A stretch of 64,000 nt of DNA from Viola odorata. Taxonomy: Eukaryota > Streptophyta > Magnoliopsida > Malpighiales > Violaceae. Below are positions 9,729-19,997 of the stretch, piece after piece (the first letter of the stretch is position 1; every line of letters begins with the position of its first letter). The translations under genes and the position numbers were made by a program. The stretch is taken from contig OY829537.1 in assembly GCA_963691705.1 (NCBI GenBank), positions 55,590,304 to 55,654,303 on the forward strand. Reading direction: 5' to 3'. The notes under the pieces are model-generated. The model was not told the origin of the DNA. It was given only the letters and a program-made list of their open reading frames with translations, and made no database searches.

Positions 9729-10935
9729 TTCGATGCCCTTGGCCGAAATAATGTGACCTAGAACGAGGGCTCGATCTACCATGAAGTGGCATTTCTTAAA
9801 ATTAAGGACAAGATTGGTCTCTATGCAGCGCTCTAAACACTTCTTCAATTTTTCCATGCACTCTGGAAAGGAATTCCCATAGATGGTGAAGTCATCCATA
9901 AAGACCTCGATTCCATTTTCGACCAACTCAGATAAGATGCTCACCATACAGCGTTGAAAGGTGGCGGGGCATTACACAAGCCAAAGGGCATGCGTCTATA
10001 GGCAAAGGTGTCGAAAGGGCATGTAAATGTGGTCTTCTCCTAGTCTTCGAGGGCAATTGGGATCTCGTGGAAACCGGAGTAACCGTCTAGACAGCAGTAG
10101 TGAGTTTTGTTCCAACATCTGATCAATGAAGGGCAGAGGGAAGTGATCTTTCCTAGTGGCAGCATTCAGTCGGCAGTAGTCAATGCACACTCGCCACCTA
10201 TTCTGGATTCGGGTGGGAATGGATTCGCCATCTTGGCCGATGGTGATAGTTATGCCAGTTTTCTTGGGCACGACCTGTATAGGGCTGACCCATGGGCTAT
10301 CGGAGATGGGATATATGACACCGACATCTAGCAATTTCAGAACTTCCTTCCTGACGACCTCCATCATAGGCGGATTCAACCTACGCTGGGGCTTTTGGAT
10401 AGTCTTACTAGCATCTTCCAAGTGGATACGATGGGTGCATAAAGCTGGCGACAAGCCCTTGATATCCGTAATAGTCCAGCCTATGGCTTGTCTGAATTCC
10501 TTAAGTAAAGAAATTAGCTCGGATTCTTCAGGATTGTTGAGCTGGTTGGAGATAATGACAGGCAGGGAGTTGTTGGGGCCTAGATAAGCATACTTCAGAT
10601 GAGAGGGCAGTGGCTTCAGATCGAGGACTGGAGCCTGATCAATAGATGTAAACAACGGAACATGATCTGAATGGTTTGGGGACATCATTGGAGGTTCATA
10701 CTGGACGACAGCGCCTTCTTCTAGGGCAGTGACGACAGAATGGAGCTCAAGTGGTGTGGAGAGTGTCGAGGCCACAACATCTAGAAGTGCTAGCGTTAGA
10801 CTCCTGTCGAGAGCAAACTTTAAAGGGTCAGTAGAGTGAAGTTCAGCAAGTTCATTAATAGAAGGATCAATAACATCAATATAATTAACACTGGAGAATT
10901 CAGAGGGGTATCGCATGGCTTCTAGCATATTGAAT
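9729..10935 (-). pseudogene. Protease-end to RT segment, copy B
   Basis: This is a second version of the same protease-end/RT segment, colinear with copy A except for an 11-base loss right after FIDQMLE and a 1-base loss in the APATF codons (1,207 against 1,219 bases). Copy B starts out of frame with copy A. It contains WRVCIDYCRLN, CCLDGYSGFH and FMDDF (near 9899), and a stop replaces a Gln in the PEDQEK motif. In about 187 bases compared by eye I count about 26 differences from copy A, so this is not a recent duplication. It continues directly into RNase H and integrase. Confidence 0.88.
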
Positions 10936-12154
10936 CTCAATTCCCTTGGCCGAGATAACATGACCGAGCACTAGGGCTCGATCCACCATGAAGTGACATT
11001 TTTCAAAATTGAGGACAAGATTCGTCTCTATGCAGCGCTCTAGGCATTTCTTGAGATTGCTCATGCATTCTTCAAAAGAATTCCCATAGACAGTGAAGTC
11101 ATCCATGAAGACCTCGATTCCATCCTCAACTAACTAAGAGAAAATGCTGACCATACAACGCTGAAAAGTGGCAGGGGCGTTACATAGGCCGAAAGGCATG
11201 CACCTATACGCGAAGGTCCCGAAAGGACAGGTGAAGGTAGTCTTTTCCTGGTCTTCAGGAGCAACTGAGATTTGATGGAAACCGGAGTAACCGTCTAGAC
11301 AGCAATAGTGGGTCTTCCCTGCGAGGCATTCTAGCATCTGATCAATGAAGGGCAGGGGAAAATGATCTTTCCTGGTAGTGACATTCAATCGGCGGTAGTC
11401 AATACACACTCTCCACCCATTCTGGATCCGGGTAGGAATGGATTCGCCATCTTGACCGATGGTGATAGTTATGCCTGTTTTCTTGGGCACGACCTGGATA
11501 GGGCTGACCCAAGGGCTATCTGAGATGGGGTAGATAACTCCCGCATCTAGCAACTTGAGAATCTCTTTCTTTACCACCTCCATTATTGGCAGATTAAGTC
11601 GACGCTGGGGCTGGCAGATGGTCTTGCTCGCGTCTTCTAGGTGGATGTGATGAGTGCATAATGCTGGGGATAAGCCCTTGATGTCCGCAATGGTCTATCC
11701 TATGGCTTGTCTGAAGTTCCTCAGCAAGGAAACCAGCTTGGACTCCTCGGGGTCTTTGAGCTTGTTGGAGATAATGACAGGCAGAGAGTTATCGGGCCCC
11801 AGATAGGCATACTTCAAATGGGAAGGCAATGGCTTCAAATCTAGGGTTGGAGCCTGATTAATAGAAGGGGATAGCTTAACATGGCCTGGATATTCAGGCG
11901 ACTGCTTAGGAGACTTATGCTGAGTAACAACGCATTCTTCTAGGGCAGCGACGATAGAGTGTAATTCAGGCGGAATAGGAAGTGTCGAGGCCACGACATC
12001 TAAAAGAGCGGGTGTCAGACTCCTGTCAAGGGCAGAATACAAGGGGTCAGTAGAATATAGTGCATCAATTTCCCCTATAATGGGGTCAACAATATCAACA
12101 TAATTCACACTAGAAAATTCAGAAGGGTATCGCATGGCTTCTAGCATATTGAAT
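10936..12154 (-). pseudogene. Protease-end to RT segment, copy A
   Basis: This segment runs from FNMLEAMRYPSEF at the end of protease to ALVLGHVISAKGIE in RT and stays in the gag-pol frame. It contains VIYPISDSPWVSPIQVVPKK, WRVCIDYRRLN, KDHFPLPFIDQML, CCLDGYSGFHQI, MPFGLCNAPATFQRCM and the catalytic MDD box at 11106-11098. In-frame stops are TAG 11695-11697 and TAG 11134-11136. At 10936 the sequence jumps from the RT (GGAATTGAG) back to the protease end (ATTCAATATGC) of a second, diverged copy. RNase H and integrase are not present in this copy. Confidence 0.9.
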
Positions 12155-14292
12155 TTGATGATCTCTCCATCAAATTCGAGAGAGATGGTTGCATCATGGA
12201 CATCAATCTTTGCTCGGGCCGTGACTAAAAATGGGTGGCCTAGAACATCTGTAGACTTGGTGGAATCTTCGTTCTCCATTGCAATCACATAGAAGTCTGC
12301 AGGGAACAGGAATTCTCCTACTTGGACTAAGACATCCTTGATGATCCCCTCGGGGTAGATAACAGAACGGTCAGCGAGCTGGATGGCAAGGTCTGTAGGC
12401 ATGAGAGGCTCGAGGCCTAGACTGTGGTAGATTATCAAGGGCATGCCGTTAATTCCTGCTCCTAGATCACACATGGCCTTGCCAATATCGACTGTGCTGA
12501 TTCGACAAGGGATTATGAACATACCTTGGTCTTTGTATTTCGGAGGGATTCGACGCTGGATATGTGCCAAAGCGCTGGCCCATACGCTGATCTTGTTAAC
12601 TTCGACGAACTTGTTTTTGTTCGTGCATAATTGCTTCAGGAATTTGGCATAGCGAGGGACATTCTTCACGGCCTGGAGAAGAGGGATGTTCACAACCACT
12701 TTACTGAACATTTCAAAGATATCGCGATCCTCCTTATCTTTCTTGGCCTTGACCAATCTGTGAGGGAACGAGGGCTCGAGAATCTTATGAATGTACTCTT
12801 GAGTAAATTCTGGTGGGTTGGGGTCATTCCGTGGTGAGCCTCTGGGAGAGCGGATTCTGTCCTCCTTGACTTCCACAAATCTAGGGACTTTGGGGAGCTT
12901 CGTTCTAGGTTTAGGCCGAATTTCGGCCTCTGGAGAATTTTCAACGTCTTGGGCTGGAAGCTCGGGTGAGTTCAAGGTTGTTCCACTGCGCAAGGTTACC
13001 GAGCAGACATTATGCTTCGGATTTGTTTCAGTCTGAGGTGGTAGTCTGCCATGATTTGTTAACTCTTCCATTTTAGCAGTCATGACACTCATTTGCCTTT
13101 TAAGCTCGTCTATTTCTTTCTGCTGCTCGGGGTTCTTAGGCATTTCAGCAGTCGGGGTCTGGATAAAGGTCTGGTCCTGAGGATGGACAAAGGTCTGGTC
13201 TGGAGGAGGTTGGCGTTGATATTGATTCTGATGGTACGTGGGTCGAGGTCTGAAATTTGGCATGTTAGGAGGGGGATTCCCATAGGGGTTCTGATGTGGT
13301 TAATGGTTAGGTCCCGAAAGTTGATTGTTCGGAACCCACCCTAGATTTTGCTGTTTCCAGCCTTGGTTGTAGTTTTGAGCATAAGGGACTGGAATAAATT
13401 GGCCAGCAGCATTCACTTGTATTTCCACCAGAATATGGGGACATGCATCAGTGGGGTGATCCACAAAATTGCATATCTGGCAGGCCTTGATAGGCGCTGG
13501 TTGTCGGGTTATAAAGTTCTGGAACATTCCTGTAAGGGATGCTATCTGGTTCTGAAGGGCAGCTACTTGGACATCCTGGCCTGGATTGTTGGCAAGGTCG
13601 TCAGAGGCATTCTTGGCCATGAGCTCTATTGTTGCTCGAGCGGCTATTGGAGTGAGAGCAGTCAGGGATCCTCCGGCAGCTGCGTTGAGCAACGCCTTAT
13701 CATGAGCTTTGAGGCCTTCACAAAAATACTGAACAAGGGCGTGCTCGGTAAGGTTATGGGCTGGACAGCTAGATTGCATCTTCTGGAACCTCTCATAGTA
13801 CTGGTCTAGAGTCTCTTCTTTCTTCTGAACTATGGAGACGAGTTGCTTGCGCGTGGTGTTGGAGATAGAGGTTGGATAATACTTCTCAGTGAAGATTTTT
13901 GACAAGTCTGCCCAAGAACGAATGGATCTTGCGGGAAGGTCATAGTACCAGTCGAGGGCATCATCTTTGAGAGACCACTGGAATGCACGAAGCTTGGCTT
14001 GCTCAATACTGACATTGGTGGGTTTCATGGCCTCGCAAATAGAGTGGAGCTGTTGTAGATGGCGAAGAGCATTTTCCTTGGCTACCCCCCGAAAAGTAGG
14101 CAGATGATGAAGTACGGCTGACTTCAGAGTCCAGTCATGAGGGACGTTCGGCCAGTCAATGCAGCTACTTGCCATATCGGGGGTTGCATGGAAATTATCA
14201 ATGGTTTGTTGACCTGGGGGTGGTGGTGGTGGTGGTTGATCATTGCGATTCTCACGGTTGTTACGGTTGTCATTGTTGGCTAGGTCTTCCAT
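11698..14292 (-). pseudogene. Athila-type gag and protease (one frame, one internal stop)
   Basis: The frame starts at the ATG at 14292 and runs to the TAG at 11695-11697, interrupted only by TAA at 13300-13302 (consistent with CAA to TAA). The gag part has an Asn/Pro-rich start and then a retrotransposon gag domain over residues about 45-200, with DWPNVPHDWTLKSAVLHHL, LRAFQWSLKDDALDWYYDL and FTEKYYPTS. A canonical zinc knuckle CX2CX4HX4C lies at residues 271-284 (CQICNFVDHPTDAC). Beyond the stop comes a Gln/Pro-rich spacer, then the aspartic protease with its active-site CDLGAGIN (Asp codon at 12468-12466) and ADFYVI. The same frame continues into RT past the 11695 stop, which replaces the Trp of the usual IGWTI motif. 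gag-pol was therefore originally a single polyprotein frame. Confidence 0.88.
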
Positions 14293-14560
14293 TGCTGGAA
14301 AATTAAAATGGTCTGGTATGGGATTTTCGGGGTTACGATGGAGAAAGGTTAGGTCTACGAAAAGCTGATGTTCCTGGTCAGCCAGATTGGAAGGGGATCC
14401 GTCGAGGGCAGGATGTGGGATTACTCTACGATGAGCAGATGTTCCTTAAGCTTGCCTACGAAGTCCTCTTTCTGTTATGGTCAACTCGAGGTCTAGAGGA
14501 AGTAGATCGGGGGCAGATGTCCTGGTCATACAAGGAAAACAAAAACAAAATTAGTACCGT
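14293..14560 (-). other. Untranslated leader between primer site and gag
   Basis: About 268 bases of non-coding sequence lie between the primer-binding site and the gag ATG at 14292. It would carry the packaging signal in a live element; I can point to no specific structure. Confidence 0.6.
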
Positions 14561-14582
14561 TCAATCCCCGGTAACGGCGCCA
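14561..14582 (-). other. Primer-binding site, tRNA-Asp type
   Basis: Read on the minus strand, TGGCGCCGTTACCGGGGATT matches the complement of the 3' end of plant tRNA-Asp(GUC), TGGCGCCGTTGCCGGGGATC, with one internal mismatch and one near the end. tRNA-Asp priming is typical of the Athila/Tat group. The site follows the LTR end and precedes gag by about 270 bases. Confidence 0.88.
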
Positions 14583-14587
14583 AAATT

Positions 14588-16044
14588 TGATCGTCACTCA
14601 AATATACAAATATTTTCCTGGTGCCTAGATGCACAAGTTAATGTGTACAGGGCAAGACAGGGTCGAACCACAGAGATTGAAGGGATAAATTGCTAATGAA
14701 GATGTATGACAAGGCAATATGCAACAGATCGAACCAAAGTAACACTACCGGGGGGGGGGGGTTTATGTTGATTAACGAGTTAATCAACGCAGAGTATGGG
14801 AGCTAACAAAATAGAATTGTAAAGTGACTATCTAGGGCACGAAAGTAAAATGTAATCCAAGGCAAGAAATATAAACAGATCGAGGGCTGGAAAAGTAATA
14901 GAAAAGATATTAATCAAATAGGACGAGATCTTAGCGAAAGGTGTTCCGTTGGGTTGTTTTCCAAGTTAGCTAGTCATTGGCACAGAGATATTCTAGACTC
15001 ATGTACAGATCTGCTATAGGGACCGCGTTTCCACACCGTATCCCCTGCTTACCTTCTTAGATAAGAGTCACCCCCCGTTTCCACATATGAGGTGACCTTG
15101 ACATTCTGCCATCCTCCCAGGCACGAATGCGGGGAGGCCAAACTCAGAACACCCATGAAGGGGAGGTAAGACAGATCTAGGGCGCGATAGCTCAGCTTGT
15201 CAGACTCGTATCACATACCCTAGATAACTGTTTACCCCTAGACAGAGGCCTCTCGCGCTGCCTCTGCTAGGTGTCTACTACTATTCCAGGGTTCGCGTCA
15301 GGTATAACCCTAGAAATGACATTCACTCATGCAGAAATACTAACAGGTGATCAGACTCTTAATATTCCTATACGAGCATGGAATTAAATCGGCAAACAAT
15401 CATGTGTCACAAGAGAATATATTAAGCATGCATTAGATCTCTTAGCCGAACCCTACAACCCTTGAAACACCCTTCACTAAGAAGGGGGTATTTAGCTACT
15501 CATACTATAATATAAACAGTAGGTATATATAATCATACAATAACAAAGAAAGTAAAAAGGGAATAAAAGAAACCGGTAGATTAATCAATAATCGAAGAGG
15601 AGAGTTGAAACAAAGGCTGTTCTTGATGACAAGAGGAGAAGATCCCCAGAAAATAAGTGCTGAAATTAATGTAAGAAAATATCCTTGGACAGCCGCTCTT
15701 ACAAAAACCCTAAAACTATGCTTATGTAGCCTAATACTAGCTAGGAGACAAAACAGCAAAGGGCAATGAGGACGTGACAGCACATGTCCTTGCAAAGGGA
15801 ATATTCTGGGATTCCTGACACGCCTGATGCCTTTTGGAAGTGCAGGGGATTCCGTTCGGATCTTTGAAGATGCTTTTCTTTGATGGAAGATGCAGAACTG
15901 TTGAGGCCTTGAGACAACGCACTGGTCTGGTTCGCGTCAGGTCTTGACAACGTTCTTTCTTCTAGGCCTTGAAACTGGAATTCCTCAGAATTGCTTCGAA
16001 ATTGCTTCTTTTCGATCTTTTCCCTCTTTTGTCGCTAATCTGCA
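14588..16044 (-). mobile_element. Candidate 5' LTR of the Athila-type element
   Basis: The downstream end (plus-strand TG at 14588-14589, minus-strand CA) lies five bases from the primer-binding site, as expected. The other end is probably CA at 16043-16044 in TGCA, just before the satellite starts at 16051, giving about 1,457 bases. That end could also be a truncation by the array. On the minus strand GATTATATATACC (15534-15522) is a candidate TATA box. The LTR contains a run of 12 G (14750-14761) and a 9-bp inverted repeat GTTGATTAA/TTAATCAAC (14767-14775 and 14780-14788). No second copy is present for comparison. Confidence 0.65.
14767..14788. repeat. Perfect 9-bp inverted repeat in the LTR
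   Basis: GTTGATTAA (14767-14775) and TTAATCAAC (14780-14788) are separated by CGAG, and a 12-base G run lies five bases to the left. It may form a small hairpin. There is no T run, so it is not a classic terminator. Confidence 0.8.
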
Positions 16045-16478
16045 AATAAGATGTGCGGACGTGACCAGACCCAACATTATCAGACGACATGTGCGGACGT
16101 GACCAAACACAACATTAAAAATACGATGTGGGGAAGTGACCCTTCACAACGCTTAACAGACAACATGTGCGGACGTGACCAGACACAACATTATCAGACG
16201 ACATGTGCGGACGTGACCAAACACAACATTAAAAATACGATGTGGGGACGTGACCCTTCACAACGCTTAACAGACAACATGTGCGGAAGTGACCAGACAC
16301 AACATTATCAGACGACTGTACGGACGTGACCCTTCACAATGCTTAAGAGATGACATGTGCGGATGTGACCAGACACAACATTATCAGACGACTGTGCGGA
16401 CGTGACTAGACACATCATTAAAAACACGATGTGGGGACGTAACCCTTCACAATGCTTAACAGACAACATGTGCGGACG

Positions 16479-16512
16479 TGACCAAACACAACACTAACGC
16501 TTAACAGACAAC
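16479..16512 (+). repeat. Deletion-hybrid unit near the array edge
   Basis: The B subunit that begins at 16468 runs only to CACAACACTA and then joins the tail of a C subunit (ACGCTTAACAGACAAC). B plus C therefore take 45 bases instead of 76. The precise 31-base loss fits recombination between the CACAAC-containing parts of B and C. Confidence 0.85.
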
Positions 16513-16740
16513 ATGTGCGGACGTGACCAGACACAACATTATCAGATGACATGTGCGGACGTGGCCAAACACAACATTAAAAACACGATGTGGGGACGTG
16601 ACCCTTCACAACGCTTAACAGACAACATGTGCGGACGTGACCAGACACAACATTATCAGACGACATGTGCGGACTTGACCAAACACAACATTAAAAACAC
16701 GATGTGGGGACGTGACCCTTCACAACGCATAACAGACAAC

Positions 16741-19700
16741 ATAAGCGAACGTGACCAGACACAACATTGTCAGACGACTGTGCGGATGTGACTAGACACA
16801 GCATTAAAAACACGATGTGGGGACGCGACCCTTCACAACACTTAACAGATAACATGTGCGGGCATGACCAGACACAACATTATCAGACGACATGTTCAGA
16901 CGTGACCAAACACAACATTAAAAACACGATGTGGGGGCGTGACCCTTCACAACGCTTAACAGACAACATGTGCGGACGTAACTAGACACAACATTAACAA
17001 CACGATGTGGGGACGTGACCTTTCACAACGCTTAACAGACAACATGTGCGGATGTGACTAGACACAACATTATCAGACGACTGTGCGAACGTGACCAGAC
17101 ACAACATTAAAAACACGATGTGGGGAAGTGACCCTTCACAACGCTTAACAGACAACATGTGCGGACGTGACCAGACACAACATTATCAGATGACATGTGC
17201 GGACGTGGCCAAACACAACATTAAAAACACGATGTGGGGACGTGACCCTTCACAACGCTTAACAGACAACATGTGCGGACGTGACCAGACACAACATTAT
17301 CAGACGACATGTGCGGACTTGACCAAACACAACATTAAAAACACGATGTGGGGACGTGACCCTTCACAACGCATAACAGACAACATAAGCGAACGTGACC
17401 AGACACAACATTGTCAGACGACTGTGCGGATGTGACTAGACACAGCATTAAAAACACGATGTGGGGACGCGACCCTTCACAACACTTAACAGATAACATG
17501 TGCGGGCATGACCAGACACAACATTATCAGACGACATGTTCAGACGTGACCAAACACAACATTAAAAACACGATGTGGGGACGTGACCCTTCACAACGCT
17601 TAACAGACAACATGTGCGGACGTAACTAGACACACCATTAACAACACGATGTGGGGACGTGACCTTTCACAACGCTTAACAGACAACATGTGCGGACGTG
17701 ACTAGACACAACATTATCAGACGACTGTGCGAACGTGACCAGACACAACATTAAAAACACGATGTGGGGAAGTGACCCTTCACAACGCTTAACAGACAAC
17801 ATGTGCGGACGTGACCAGACACAACATTGTCAGACGACGTGTGCGGACGTGACCAAACACAACATTAAAAACACGATGTGGGGACGTGACCCTTCACAAC
17901 GCTTAACAGACAACATGTGCGGACGTGACCAGACACAACATTATCAGACGACTGTGCGGACGTGACCAGACAAAACATTAAATACACGATGTAGGGACGT
18001 GACCCTTCACAACGCTTAACAGACAACATGTGCGGACGTGACCAGACACAACATTAAGAGATGACTGTGCGGACGTGACCAGACACAACATTAAAAATAC
18101 GATGTAGGGACGTGACCCTTCACAACGGTTAACAGACAACATGTGCGGACGTGACCAGACACAACATTATCAGATGACATGTACGGACGTAACCAGACAC
18201 AACATTAACAACACGATGTGGGGACGTGACCTTTTACAACGCTTAACAGACAACATGTGCGGACGTGACTAGACACAACATTATCAGACGACTGTGCGAA
18301 CGTGACCAGACACAACATTAAAAACACGATGTGGGGAAGTGACCCTTCACAACGCTTAACAGACAACATGTGTGGACGTGACCAGACACAACATTATCAG
18401 ACGACATGTGCAACCATGACCAAACACAACATTAAAAACACGATATGGGGACGTGACCCTTCACAACGCTTAATAGACAACATGTGCGGACGTGACTAGA
18501 CACAACATTTTCAGATGACATGTGCGAACGTGACCAAACACAACATTAAAAACACGATGTGGGGATGTGACCCTTCACAACGCTTAACAGACAACATGTG
18601 CGGACGTGACCAGACACAACATTAAGAGATGACTGTGCGGACGTGACCAGACACAACATTAAAAATACGATGTAGGGACGTGACCCTTCACAACGGTTAA
18701 CAGACAACATGTGCGGACGTGACCAGACACAACATTATCAGATGACTGTGCGAACGTGACTAGACACAGAATTAAAAACACGATGTGGGGACGTGACCCT
18801 TCACAACGCTTAATAGACAACATGTGCGGACGTGACTAGACACAACATTTTCAGATGACATGTGCGAACGTGACCAAACACAACATTAAAAACACGATGT
18901 GGGGATGTGACCCTTCACAACGCTTAACAGACAACATGTGCGGACGTGACCAGACACAACATTATCAGATGACATATACGGACGTAACCAGACACAACAT
19001 TAACAACACGATGTGGGGACGTGACCTTTTACAACGCTTAACAGACAACATGTGCGGACGTGACTAGACACAACATTATCAGACGACTGTGCGAACGTGA
19101 CCAGACACAACATTAAAAACACGATGTGGGGAAGTGACCCTTCACAACGCTTAACAGACAACATGTGTGGACGTGACCAGACACAACATTATCAGACGAC
19201 ATGTGCGGACATGACCAAACACAACATTAAAAACACGATATGGGGACGTGACCCTTCACAACGCTTAACAGACAACATGTGTGGACGTGACCAGACACAA
19301 CATTATCAGACAACATGTGCGGACATGACCAAACACAACATTAAAAACACGATATGGGGACGTGACCCTTCACAACGCTTAACAGACAACATGTGCGGAC
19401 GTGACCAGACACAACATTATCAGACGACATGTGCGGACATGACCAAACACAACATTAAAAATACGATGTAGGGACGTGACCCTTCACAACGGTTAACAGA
19501 CAACATGTGCGGACGTGACCAGACACAACATTATCAGATGACATGTACGGACGTAACCAGACACAACATTAACAACACGATGTGGGGACGTGACCTTTTA
19601 CAACGCTTAACAGACAATATGTGCGGACGTGACCAGACACAACATTAAGAGATGACTGTGCGGACGTGACCAGACACAACATTAAAAATACGATGTAGGG

Positions 19701-19997
19701 ACGTGACCCTTCACAACGGTTAACAGACAACATGTGCGGACGTGACCAGACACAACATTATCAGATGACATGTGCGGACGTGACCAGACACAACATTATC
19801 AGATGACATGTGCGGACGTGGCCAAACACAACATTAAAAACACGATGTGGGGACGTGACCCTTCACAACGCTTAACAGACAACATGTGCGGACGTGACCA
19901 GACACAACATTATCAGACGACATGTGCGGACTTGACCAAACACAACATTAAAAACACGATGTGGGGACGTGACCCTTCACAACGCATAACAGACAAC
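16741..19997 (+). repeat. Left-domain higher-order repeat, 3,257 bp
   Basis: The segment is delimited by the rare variant ATAAGCGAAC (C-to-A junction with AACGCATAACAGAC) at 16741 and its equivalent at 19998. Many landmarks 3,257 bases apart correspond over this stretch and the next. It contains a 644-bp tandem pair: the marker occurs at 16741 and 17385. Confidence 0.85.

Larger units (their letters stand above)
8390..16044 (-). mobile_element. Athila-type Ty3/gypsy retrotransposon, 3'-truncated and internally duplicated
   Basis: This is a minus-strand element. In its reading direction it has a 5' LTR (16044 to 14588), a tRNA-Asp primer-binding site, an untranslated leader, gag, protease, RT, a second protease-end/RT copy, RNase H and the first half of integrase. 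It stops inside the integrase core near 8390, where a pararetrovirus fragment begins; there is no 3' LTR. The Athila/Tat-lineage call rests on the tRNA-Asp primer site, the DLGA protease motif, MPFGLCNAPATFQRCM and FMDD in RT, and the HSEGGHF zinc-binding block of integrase. It is dead: it carries nonsense codons, frameshifts and the duplication. Its 5' LTR directly abuts the satellite array. Confidence 0.88.

Noticed and set aside
10107..14015. Several plus-strand ORFs of 60-150 codons over the Athila element
   Set aside because: They are antisense shadows of gag-pol, with no resemblance to known proteins.
15180..15300. tRNA-like A box (TAGCTCAGC) and B-box-like GGTTCGCGTC in the LTR
   Set aside because: They are about 100 bases apart and no cloverleaf can be drawn, so this is not a tRNA gene or an obvious SINE head.
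15769..15790. GGACGTGAC in the LTR as a possible seed of the satellite
   Set aside because: Only nine bases match exactly, which is within chance for an LTR of this length against many satellite variants; flanks do not align well.
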